From the NCBI RefSeq assembly GCF_013267595.1, contig NZ_CP054011.1:882147-946146 (forward strand): a DNA stretch of 64,000 nucleotides, given 5' to 3'. The notes under the pieces were generated by a model. The model was given only the letters and a program-made list of their open reading frames with translations. It made no database searches and was not told the origin of the DNA. Position numbers and translations under genes: made by a program. Shown here in pieces: positions 56,561 through 64,000 of this stretch. Every line of letters begins with the position of its first letter. Position 1 is the first letter of the stretch. Source of the stretch: Prevotella melaninogenica. GTDB lineage: Bacteria; Bacteroidota; Bacteroidia; Bacteroidales; Bacteroidaceae.

Positions 56561-56605
56561 ATTACTATGTCTTAACACACCTTACAGTGTGTCTTATTAC
56601 CAAAT

Positions 56606-57967
56606 TTACGCCTCCTTATCGTACTCGAGGTGGAAGTTTATGATTGTCTCAATTCCCTTCAACCAGAGATCTACTGGCATATTCTCGTTCGGAGAGTGAA
56701 TAGCATTTGACTCCAAGCCGAAGCCCATGAGAACAGTCTTCACACCGAGCAACTTCTCGAAAGTAGAGATAATTGGAATACTACCACCGATACGTACTGG
56801 TAATGGGCGCTTACCGAATACTGTCTCAAAGCCACGCTCAGCAGCCTTATAAGCAGGGAAGTCAATTGGACAAACATAACCATGACCACCGTGATGCTTC
56901 TCTACCTTAACTGTAACATAATCAGGAGCAACACTGTTGAAATAATCCACTACCAACTGGCTGATCTTTGTATGATCCTGATGTGGAACAAGACGTGAAG
57001 AAAGCTTTGCGTATGCCTTTGATGGAATAACGGTCTTCGCACCATCCCCCGTGTAACCACCCCAGATACCGCATACATCAAATGTTGGGCGATAACCAGT
57101 GCGTTCGATTGTACTGTAACCTTCTTCTCCGAAGAGTGCCTTAACACCAAGAGACTTCTTATATTCCTCCTCATCGAAAGGAATAGATGCAACGAGTTTA
57201 CGCTCCTCATCAGAAGCCTCCTCAACATCAGCATAGAAACCAGGGATACGAATCTTACCATCAGGACCAGTTACATCAGCTATCAACTTACAAAGAACAT
57301 TGATTGGGTTAGCTACAGCACCGCCGAAGGTTCCTGAGTGAAGGTCACGGTTAGGACCAGTCACCTCTATCTGCCAATAAGACAAACCACGCAAACCTGT
57401 TGTGATAGAAGGAGTATCAGGACCGATAAGACCAGTATCTGAAACGAGGATTACATCGCAAGCCAAGAGTTCCTTGTGTTCCTCAATAAATGGACCGAGG
57501 CTACCAGAACCAATCTCTTCCTCACCTTCAAAGATGAACTTCATATTATGCTTCAGCAAATCATTCTTGTTAAGATACTCGAATGCCTTTGCCTGCATGA
57601 ATGACTGACCCTTATCATCATCAGCACCACGAGCCCAGATATGACCATCCTTAATAACAGGCTCAAATGGTTCGGTCTTCCAAAGTTCAAATGGCTCTGC
57701 TGGCATCACATCATAGTGACCATAAACCAATACAGTCTTTGCATTAGGGTCAACCATTCTCTCTGCATAAACCATTGGATTACCCTTTGATGGCATCACC
57801 TCAGCTTTGTCAACACCTGCCTCAAGCAGCAATTCCTTCCAACGTTCAGCACAGCGTACCATGTCCTCCTTATGAGCAGGTTGTGCACTTACGCTTGGTA
57901 TGCGTATCAGACTGAACAACTCCTCGAGCATTCTGTCTTTATTCTCTTCTACATATTTCTTAATCAT
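56606..57967 (-). CDS. M20 family dipeptidase
   Basis: A 453-aa di-zinc peptidase. Metal-ligand motifs appear in order: VLVYGHYDVMPA near 81, WARGADDDKGQ near 111, FEGEEEIGSGS near 145, SDTGLIG near 178, and GGSIPIIS near 395. It cleaves dipeptides, possibly with broad (carnosinase-like) substrate use. The length and motifs are complete. It is probably cytoplasmic, as there is no signal peptide. Confidence 0.94.
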   Translation of the reverse strand: MIKKYVEENKDRMLEELFSLIRIPSVSAQPAHKEDMVRCAERWKELLLEAGVDKAEVMPSKGNPMVYAERMVDPNAKTVLVYGHYDVMPAEPFELWKTEPFEPVIKDGHIWARGADDDKGQSFMQAKAFEYLNKNDLLKHNMKFIFEGEEEIGSGSLGPFIEEHKELLACDVILVSDTGLIGPDTPSITTGLRGLSYWQIEVTGPNRDLHSGTFGGAVANPINVLCKLIADVTGPDGKIRIPGFYADVEEASDEERKLVASIPFDEEEYKKSLGVKALFGEEGYSTIERTGYRPTFDVCGIWGGYTGDGAKTVIPSKAYAKLSSRLVPHQDHTKISQLVVDYFNSVAPDYVTVKVEKHHGGHGYVCPIDFPAYKAAERGFETVFGKRPLPVRIGGSIPIISTFEKLLGVKTVLMGFGLESNAIHSPNENMPVDLWLKGIETIINFHLEYDKEA

Positions 57968-57998
57968 AATTCTTTATTTATTGTGATTATCTTCTTTA

Positions 57999-58397
57999 TT
58001 ATTTGAAAGTAATCAATGCTTCCATTTCATTGATAAATTTCTCAATCTGAATAAAATAAGGCATAACTTCTTCCTCCGTAGCATCAAACATATCATCATA
58101 GTCACCAGATTGGCGCAACTCGTATAAACGGGAGAACAATCTCCCATAAGTTTTGTCGATAAGTCCAACAGAGATAAACTGCTGTCCTATAATATGAATA
58201 GTTCCTGCATGTGTCTTTGCAGATAATCCTTTATCAAGGAGTAAAGCCTGTGCCATATGATAGACAGCATAATATAAACGATTCCCAACAAGGCTCCAAT
58301 GGCCTAAACGAGCGTTGTCACGTGCTTCTACTAACACCGCTTTTGCTTTCTCAATGCGGTATGCTACAAGTGCTTTTCGTTCTTCACTTGTCAACAT
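57999..58397 (-). CDS. HEPN-domain protein (toxin-like)
   Basis: A 132-aa all-helical HEPN protein. The family core is KAKAVLVEARDNARLGHW near residue 20, RLYYAVYHMAQALLLDKG near 41, and AKTHAGTIHIIGQQFI near 63. A canonical R-x4-6-H RNase motif is not obvious; K/T-H is seen instead. It overlaps the nucleotidyltransferase gene by 7 bp. HEPN/MNT pairs act as toxin-antitoxins in which the nucleotidyltransferase modifies the HEPN protein. Confidence 0.88.
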   Translation of the reverse strand: MLTSEERKALVAYRIEKAKAVLVEARDNARLGHWSLVGNRLYYAVYHMAQALLLDKGLSAKTHAGTIHIIGQQFISVGLIDKTYGRLFSRLYELRQSGDYDDMFDATEEEVMPYFIQIEKFINEMEALITFK

Positions 58398-58720
58398 AAC
58401 AAAATTCCCTCTGATTCAACATTGTTATGAAAAGGAGAGTGAATTCGATTAGCCCACTCCTGCAAGGTATAGATGATAGGATGTATCATTGCATTAATTT
58501 TCCATCCAAGTTCCCAGAAAGGATAGGTGAACTTATCATGATCAGATTCTTCTATTCTATCCTTATCAAGAAGAATGAGAATATCCCAGTCTGACAGTTC
58601 ACTTGCATCACCACGCGCCTGAGAGCCGAAAAGAATTATCTTTCCGTTTTCAGGTTTTAACTCCATCGCAATGCTGCTAATAGCCTTCAACACATCATTA
58701 TGTCTTACTTCTTTCATCAT
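58391..58720 (-). CDS. MNT-type nucleotidyltransferase (antitoxin-like)
   Basis: A 109-aa protein with the minimal nucleotidyltransferase pattern ILFGSQARGDASELSDWDIL near 31-50 (G-S, then D-W-D). It starts 7 bp after a strong -7 box, so the transcript may be nearly leaderless; Met 58717 is an alternative start. Its overlap with the HEPN gene shows a coupled pair. The antitoxin role is inferred from the family. Confidence 0.88.
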   Translation of the reverse strand: MMKEVRHNDVLKAISSIAMELKPENGKIILFGSQARGDASELSDWDILILLDKDRIEESDHDKFTYPFWELGWKINAMIHPIIYTLQEWANRIHSPFHNNVESEGILLC

Positions 58721-58727
58721 CTGTTCG

Positions 58728-58758
58728 CAAATTTAAGCATGATTTATGACTTTTGCAA
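58728..58758 (-). promoter_or_regulatory. Promoter of the MNT-HEPN pair
   Basis: On the minus strand TTG, 20 bp, TAAATTTG (58728-58735). Predicted start of transcription is at or just before the ATG at 58720. Confidence 0.6.
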
Positions 58759-58933
58759 GTTTTTCTGTGCTTTTATTATTGTTTACATGACGGAAACGAC
58801 ATAATCGGATATATTTACATACGATATCAATAAACTTACAGATTGATTGAGATTGAGCGTTAACTAATAAATAAAGCTATAAGATTTATCATTGAATCAA
58901 CCTTATCTTAATTACAATAAGGAAGTTATCAAT

Positions 58934-59033
58934 AAATTATTTTCATGAAAAGAAAGAATGATTATCGTGAAGAAAAATAATTATTATCATGAGAATAAAT
59001 ATTTATTTTCATGACAATAATTTGGATTCAGTG
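58934..59033. repeat. Array of four phased 22-bp palindromes
   Basis: The palindrome core TCATGA occurs at 58943, 58987 and 59009, and TCGTGA at 58965; spacing is exactly 22 bp each time. Each unit resembles TTATTNTCATGANAATAA. It lies about 200 bp upstream of the MNT-HEPN promoter. The rest of the 58759-59236 gap is AT-rich and empty. Confidence 0.8.
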
Positions 59034-59236
59034 GTAAATAGCATCTATCCAATAGGTTACTAAACACTTTAAGTAGCGATCATTCAACCTCACAATAGAA
59101 CTTATAAGATCAGAATATACAATGTATACCTCCATTGATAGACAGCTAATCAATCACACTCCCTACCCCAGTACACCATTTTAGTCAATAGTTATTAGAT
59201 AAACGAGAGAACAATAAAGCAATCCTCTGTCAAGTG

Positions 59237-62200
59237 TTACGACTGAGGATGCTCTATATCACGTAGAATCATTACTCCCTCTCCTACCGTCTTCACATCA
59301 CTGACTACCATAGAACGTTTGCCATTTCGTTCCTTCAGATTGCAACGACGAGGATGATAACCGATATAGTTGAGTACCTTATCAAAGGCAGCACTCTGAT
59401 AGTAGACACTATTAGGGTTAGAAACAAACTGCATCTGCATACGTCCCTGCTTAAGGATAATCTTCTCACAACCCAATCGCTTACCCACACGACGAAGTGC
59501 AACGACCTGCATCAGTTCCTCACCTTGACGTGGAACAGGACCGAAACGGTCTTGTAGACGTTTACGATAAGCATCGAGATCCTCGTCTTTTTCAATATTA
59601 TCAAGCTCACGATAAAGCAGCATACGCTCTGAACTACCCGGCACGTAGTTATCAGGGAAGTACATTTCAAGGTCGCTCTCTACGGCACAATCATCAATAA
59701 AGTCATCACCCGTAATCTGCTTTCCTTCGTCCATCTCCTCTTCATACAAATCTTGGAACTCATCATTTTTTAGTTCCATCACCGCCTGATTGAGGATTTT
59801 CTGATAGGTTTCATATCCCAAATCCTCCATAAATCCGCTCTGCTCAGAGCCTAAGAGATTACCAGCACCACGGATATCAAGGTCCTGCATCGCAAGATTA
59901 AATCCACTACCGAGGTCGGAGAAGGTCTCCAAAGCCTCCAGCCGACGACGTGCCTCTGGGTTTAATGCAGCCAAAGGAGGAGCAAGAAGATAACAGAAAG
60001 CCTTTTTATTAGAACGCCCCACACGACCACGCATCTGGTGCAGGTCGGAGAGTCCGAAACGATGCGCATCGTTGATGATGATAGTATTGGCGTTGGAAAT
60101 ATCAATACCATTCTCAACAATCGTTGTTGAAAGCAGTACGTCATAGTCATAGTTCATAAAGCCCATCACTATCTCCTCCAATTCTTCAGGCTTCATCTGC
60201 CCGTGTCCGATAGCAATACGGCAGTCTGGCACATACTTTTTAATAAGATTTGCTATCTCTGGAAGATTGCTGATGCGGTCATTTACAAAGTAAACCTGTC
60301 CATTACGGCTCATCTCAAAGTTGATTGCATCTGCTATTACTTCATGCGAGAAAGAAGCTATCTCGGTCTGAATAGGATAACGGTTAGGTGGCGGTGTACG
60401 CATAATACTCATATCACGTGCACCCATCAGTGAAAACTGTAGCGTACGTGGGATCGGAGTTGCCGACATCGTAAGGGTGTCAACATTTGTTTTTAATTGG
60501 CGAAGTTTCTCCTTTGTCGACACACCGAACTTCTGTTCTTCATCAATGATAAGTAGTCCGAGGTCATGCCACTTCACCGACTTCCCTATCAACTTATGCG
60601 TACCAACAAGAATATCTATCTTTCCCTCTGCCAAATCCTCCAACACCTGTTTTGTTTGTTTAGCACTACGAGCACGTGAGAGGTAATCAACACGTACAGG
60701 CATATCCTTCAATCGCTTCTTAAAAGTTTGGTAATGTTGGAAGGCTAACACGGTTGTAGGTACTAATACAGCCACCTGCTTATTATCCACAGCAGCCTTG
60801 AAAGCAGCACGGATAGCCACCTCCGTCTTACCAAATCCCACATCACCACAAACCAGACGATCCATCGGACGTGCGCTTTCCATATCTTGTTTGAGTTCTT
60901 GTGTAGCCTTCAACTGGTCGGGCGTATCCTCATAAAGGAATGAAGCCTCCAATTCGTGCTGCATAAACGAGTCTGGAGAAAAGGCAAATCCTTTTTCACG
61001 ACGTCGCTTAGCATAGAGTTTTATGAGGTCGCGAGCAATATCCTTAATACGCTTCTTCGCCCTTTCTTTCAAGCGATCCCAAGCACCTGAACCAAGAACA
61101 GACAATCGTGGTGGTTCACCACTATCACCACGACGATACTTACTAATCTTATAGAGCGAGTGAATAGACACGTCCACAATATCATTATGCTGATAAACAA
61201 GACGTATCATCTCTTGATAAGAGTCGCCAGCAGGCACACGAACCAGACCAGCAAACTTACCTATACCAAAGTCTACATGCACTAAGAAGTCACCAGGTTC
61301 CATCTCTTGCAGCTCTTTCATCGTCAAAGCCATCTTACCTTGACGTGCCTTGTCTGACTTGAGGTTATACTTATGGAAACGGTCGAAAATCTGATGATCG
61401 GTAAAGAAACATACTTTCAGCGTACTATCAACAAAACCTTCATGCAACGTTCGGTTGACAGGTGTAAAAGGTAAAGCTCCCACCGTCGCGTCCTGCCCCT
61501 CCCCAGACAGTTCAGCTACAGACAGATTCTCAGAGTCAGGTGAGACATTTGTATCTGCCAATGAATCGAAGATATCCCTCAAACGTATAGTCTGCTTCTC
61601 GCTATCTGCAAAGATATAGAGTTTATAACCTTGCAGAAGATAGTCACGAAGGGTCTTAGACAGTAAGTCAAAGTTCTTGTGGAAGAGTGGTTGTGGTGAC
61701 GTACTGAAGTTTATCGTAGCCCGTGAACCATCCTTCTTCTTTGCTTGATCAGAGGTAGAATGATTCATACCAAACTCTATACGACGGAAATCAAGTGCAT
61801 CGTTCATCCAACGTGAGGCTGGCACCAGTTGTCCTTCCTTACGGAAAGCCACTTCCAATTCGCGCTGTTCTAACTCCGTTTTACCCTCTAACTTCTCCGT
61901 CAAAGCTTGATTAGTAAAGCCTTCTTGATAGATATTATCAATCGCATCACGCACATAGAGGAAGTCCTTGAATGCCAATACGGCATCTTCTGGTAAGAAC
62001 TGAAGGAAAGGCACCTTCTCTTCTGACATCGTTGTCAGCTCTGGAACAATCTCAACACGTGTCAGCTTCTCTGTAGACAACTGCGTCTCCACTTCAAAGT
62101 TGCGAATGGTTTCAATATCATCACCAAAGAAATCGATACGAAAAGGAAGTTCATTTGAGAAGGAATAGACGTCTATAATACTACCACGCACAGCAAACTG

Positions 62201-62767
62201 ACCTGGTTCATAGACATAATCAGTCTCCGTAAAACCAAAAGAACGTAAGGTTTTCTCCACCTCTACAATATCAATATGCTGGTCAACTGTCAATGTCAAA
62301 CGACGTTCATCCAACTGCTTTTTTGATACAACAAGTTCTGATAGCGCTGATGGCTCAGTGACAATATAAAGCGGTAGAGCGTTGTCAGCACACGAGGCAA
62401 GGGCAGAAAGACGTGTCAGCACCTCTGTACGCAGGATTTCATTACCCGCATCACGCTGTCCATATTTCACTGCACGACGATAAGACGATGGAAAAAACAG
62501 CACCTCTGCTACCTTCCCCTCACCATCAACAGGCATAGCAATTGTCTTGAGGTCATTGTAGAAATAACCCGCCTCGTCATTGTCATTCAACACGAAAACA
62601 GTCGTTGTCTTCCATCGTTCAGCTATTGAAGCAAAGAACATCGGAGCAGCTGAAGCCACGAGTCCTTGCAGAAAAACAGTTCTTATCGACTTATCTTTCT
62701 GTATCTTCTGTATCGCTCCTGCCTGTGGCAGCATAGCGTATAGTTTCTGTATGTCTTGTATCTTCAT
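59237..62767 (-). CDS. mfd: Transcription-repair coupling factor
   Basis: A 1176-aa SF2 translocase that releases stalled RNA polymerase and recruits UvrA. It has a UvrB-like N-terminal region (about 1-400), the RNA polymerase-interacting domain (LVHVDFGIGKFAGLVRV near 500), the helicase with GDVGFGKTEVAIR near 648, DEEQ Walker B, SATPIPRTL and GRVGRS motif VI near 935, and the C-terminal TRCF domain. A TAACTTTG -7 box with TTG 21 bp upstream lies at 62787-62794. The length is normal. Confidence 0.97.
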   Translation of the reverse strand: MKIQDIQKLYAMLPQAGAIQKIQKDKSIRTVFLQGLVASAAPMFFASIAERWKTTTVFVLNDNDEAGYFYNDLKTIAMPVDGEGKVAEVLFFPSSYRRAVKYGQRDAGNEILRTEVLTRLSALASCADNALPLYIVTEPSALSELVVSKKQLDERRLTLTVDQHIDIVEVEKTLRSFGFTETDYVYEPGQFAVRGSIIDVYSFSNELPFRIDFFGDDIETIRNFEVETQLSTEKLTRVEIVPELTTMSEEKVPFLQFLPEDAVLAFKDFLYVRDAIDNIYQEGFTNQALTEKLEGKTELEQRELEVAFRKEGQLVPASRWMNDALDFRRIEFGMNHSTSDQAKKKDGSRATINFSTSPQPLFHKNFDLLSKTLRDYLLQGYKLYIFADSEKQTIRLRDIFDSLADTNVSPDSENLSVAELSGEGQDATVGALPFTPVNRTLHEGFVDSTLKVCFFTDHQIFDRFHKYNLKSDKARQGKMALTMKELQEMEPGDFLVHVDFGIGKFAGLVRVPAGDSYQEMIRLVYQHNDIVDVSIHSLYKISKYRRGDSGEPPRLSVLGSGAWDRLKERAKKRIKDIARDLIKLYAKRRREKGFAFSPDSFMQHELEASFLYEDTPDQLKATQELKQDMESARPMDRLVCGDVGFGKTEVAIRAAFKAAVDNKQVAVLVPTTVLAFQHYQTFKKRLKDMPVRVDYLSRARSAKQTKQVLEDLAEGKIDILVGTHKLIGKSVKWHDLGLLIIDEEQKFGVSTKEKLRQLKTNVDTLTMSATPIPRTLQFSLMGARDMSIMRTPPPNRYPIQTEIASFSHEVIADAINFEMSRNGQVYFVNDRISNLPEIANLIKKYVPDCRIAIGHGQMKPEELEEIVMGFMNYDYDVLLSTTIVENGIDISNANTIIINDAHRFGLSDLHQMRGRVGRSNKKAFCYLLAPPLAALNPEARRRLEALETFSDLGSGFNLAMQDLDIRGAGNLLGSEQSGFMEDLGYETYQKILNQAVMELKNDEFQDLYEEEMDEGKQITGDDFIDDCAVESDLEMYFPDNYVPGSSERMLLYRELDNIEKDEDLDAYRKRLQDRFGPVPRQGEELMQVVALRRVGKRLGCEKIILKQGRMQMQFVSNPNSVYYQSAAFDKVLNYIGYHPRRCNLKERNGKRSMVVSDVKTVGEGVMILRDIEHPQS

Positions 62768-62853
62768 CGCAAATGCGTTGTGCTTGCAAAGTTACAACAA
62801 ATTTCAGACAGAGGGCAATTATCTATGAAATTAAGCAGAAAAGTACTTAAAGA

Positions 62854-62885
62854 TTTGGTAGTTTCGTGAACTCTCCTTATATTTG
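62854..62885 (+). promoter_or_regulatory. ssrA promoter
   Basis: TTTG, 20 bp, TATATTTG (62878-62885). It gives a precursor with about 85 nt upstream of the mature 5' end. Confidence 0.7.
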
Positions 62886-62976
62886 CAATCTGATTCAGTG
62901 GAAACAGAAGAGGATAAACATAGGGATAAAGGCGAATAACATCGACTAAAACCCATAAAAGTCCTCATTGTACTAT

Positions 62977-63374
62977 GGGCTTGTTTGGATTTGACGGCAA
63001 GACGAGATGGTACGTAAGCACGCGGAGCATCGTTAACTGGCTCCTAAATCTCAGTTATCGAAAAATTAATTGGCGAAAACAATTACGCTCTCGCTGCCTA
63101 ACCGAAGTACAGTAGGTTACTGGCTTTATCCGACTATTAGATAGTTGGACGAGACATCGCTCCGAGGATGTTGTTCCGAATCCAGAGAGTAAGCGATGCA
63201 GGTTCAATCGGAAATAGTCAGTGTATGCCTCGCTGCACTGATGAAGATTTAGAGGATAAGATGTCGGTTGGTGGTCCAGGTCTTGCCGACATACGAAAAT
63301 CGAAGACTGGAATAAACGTGTAGAAAGCGTATGGTTTCCTTGTGCGGACGTGGGTTCGACTCCCACCAGCTCCA
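62977..63374 (+). ncRNA. ssrA: tmRNA
   Basis: The tmRNA rescues stalled ribosomes. The 5' part has GGGCTTGTTTGGATTTGACG; the 3' part has T arm GTGGGTTCGACTCCCAC and CAGCTCC plus the discriminator A. The tag frame at 63072-63101 encodes GENNYALAA with a TAA stop. The acceptor 5' strand pairs imperfectly with the 3' strand (C-C clash in the middle), so the exact 5' end is uncertain by one or two bases. CCA is not encoded. Confidence 0.93.
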
Positions 63375-63420
63375 CTTTACGTACTCTGAACAAGAGATTA
63401 CAAGAAAATGATTAAATCAG

Positions 63421-63456
63421 ATAATCGCCGTAACTTCAACGAGTTACGGCGATTAT
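63421..63456 (+). terminator. Stem-loop after ssrA
   Basis: A perfect 15-bp stem (ATAATCGCCGTAACT with AGTTACGGCGATTAT) and a 6-nt loop. It lacks a long T run but is a likely transcript end. Confidence 0.75.
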
Positions 63457-63476
63457 TCGTTTATAGAACTCTCTGT

Positions 63477-63604
63477 TTGGGAGTACATACAGATACCGCC
63501 GAAACGCTCAAGATACTCCCAACTGGCTACAATATGGCTACAGAAAAAATCGACTTTGTAAAATTGTAGCCACTGATACCGTACAGAGTACACACAGATA
63601 CCGC
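63477..63604. repeat. Repeats between ssrA and the integrase gene
   Basis: A direct repeat of 19 bp, GAGTACAYACAGATACCGC, at 63481-63499 and 63586-63604 (one mismatch). An inverted repeat TTGGGAGTA/TACTCCCAA lies at 63477-63485 and 63514-63522. TGGCTACA occurs twice and TTGTAGCCA once between them. Such repeats fit integrase arm-type sites. Confidence 0.6.
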
Positions 63605-63720
63605 ATACTTCATTGTTATTCAAATAATTATGTCGAACTTTGCAGCTGTAAAGATAACGCGTAACTCACCCTTAAACGGGTCGAAAACACGATTTACTTC
63701 TGCACTAAAAACTTGTAAGT

Positions 63721-64000
63721 ATGAAGAGTATTTTCAGAACAAGCTTCTATCTGCGAAGCAATTATTTGAACAAAGAAGGAAAAGCATCGGTTATGATGCG
63801 TATCCATCTTAATGGAGAAAGAATGGCACTTGGCACAACAGGAGTTTGCGTCGATCCCGAAATGTGGGACAGCACACTGGGTAAAGTACGGGGACGAACC
63901 AAGGAGGCTTTGGTTACTAATGCTCAACTGACGAGTATCAGCACAGACCTTCAGATGATATTCCAACGATTAGAGTTTTCGGAAGAACTTAGCCTTGAAC
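63721..64000 (+). CDS. Tyrosine-type integrase, N-terminal part (runs off right edge)
   Basis: 93 codons are in the window. The start reads MKSIFRTSFYLRSNYLNKEG, KASVMMRIHLNGERMALG and TTGVCVDPEMWDSTLGKVRG, the arm-DNA-binding domain of Bacteroidota phage/ICE integrases. The catalytic domain lies beyond the edge. Its position 346 bp after ssrA suggests integration at the tmRNA 3' end, a common site for integrative elements. Confidence 0.85.
   Translation, partial: MKSIFRTSFYLRSNYLNKEGKASVMMRIHLNGERMALGTTGVCVDPEMWDSTLGKVRGRTKEALVTNAQLTSISTDLQMIFQRLEFSEELSLE

Noticed and set aside
58934..59033. Possible CRISPR array
   Set aside because: Units are contiguous palindromes at 22-bp steps without unique spacers, and there are no cas genes.

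Overview
The window is a bacterial chromosome segment from a member of the Bacteroidota, most likely an oral-type Prevotella. Three things point there. Promoters carry the Bacteroidota -7 element TAnnTTTG, often with TTTG or TTG 19-21 bp upstream. The tmRNA encodes the tag GENNYALAA. The gene content is also typical (VorB/ferredoxin/TPR set, Bacteroidota-type LptD, HsdR-N gene divergent from holA, DUF4369 and DUF4377 lipoproteins). The species cannot be fixed from sequence reading alone.

Region 1 (1-5745, minus): 2-oxoacid:ferredoxin oxidoreductase genes, folD, ffh, and pyrK-pyrD with a small membrane protein. Region 2 (5746-10157): gene-poor, with a YwqG-family gene, an immunity-like orphan, apparent gene remnants and an XRE regulator. 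Region 3 (10157-25450): housekeeping genes (holA, DnaJ/TerB protein, cyclophilin, TM2/DUF2752/CD225 membrane cluster, agmatine deiminase plus N-carbamoylputrescine amidase, asnA, a dicarboxylate symporter, pepT, a CPA2 antiporter). It also holds an unannotated 34-codon gene with its own promoter, and a tRNA-Arg(CCG) followed by two decayed 120-bp tandem copies.

Region 4 (25661-31430): a large SF1 helicase with a nuclease-like C-terminus, then an intact IS66-type insertion (8-bp target duplication) sitting between a promoter-like element and a secreted-protein gene. Region 5 (31573-40601): lipoprotein, Nif3/zinc-ribbon pair, a sulfur amino acid PLP-enzyme operon with a nitroreductase, and LptD.

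Region 6 (40963-46731) is the most interesting part. Two internally deleted IS1380-family elements in direct orientation bracket an operon encoding an HNH-type zinc-finger protein (629 aa), a KAP-like P-loop NTPase (608 aa) and a broken DUF4365 gene. The whole 5.8-kb block is flanked by a 5-bp direct repeat TAAGA. It looks like a composite transposon carrying a candidate ATPase plus HNH defence system, similar in logic to Septu but with a different ATPase family.

Region 7 (46777-64000): dnaX, a DivIC-like gene, dihydroorotase, a stand-alone MetH activation domain, lipid and glycan enzymes, an M20 dipeptidase, a HEPN/MNT toxin-antitoxin pair next to a 22-bp-phased palindrome array, mfd, ssrA (tmRNA), and the start of a tyrosine integrase immediately downstream of ssrA. 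The last suggests an integrative element running off the right edge. Two dispersed intergenic repeat families, three copies each, occur across the window.
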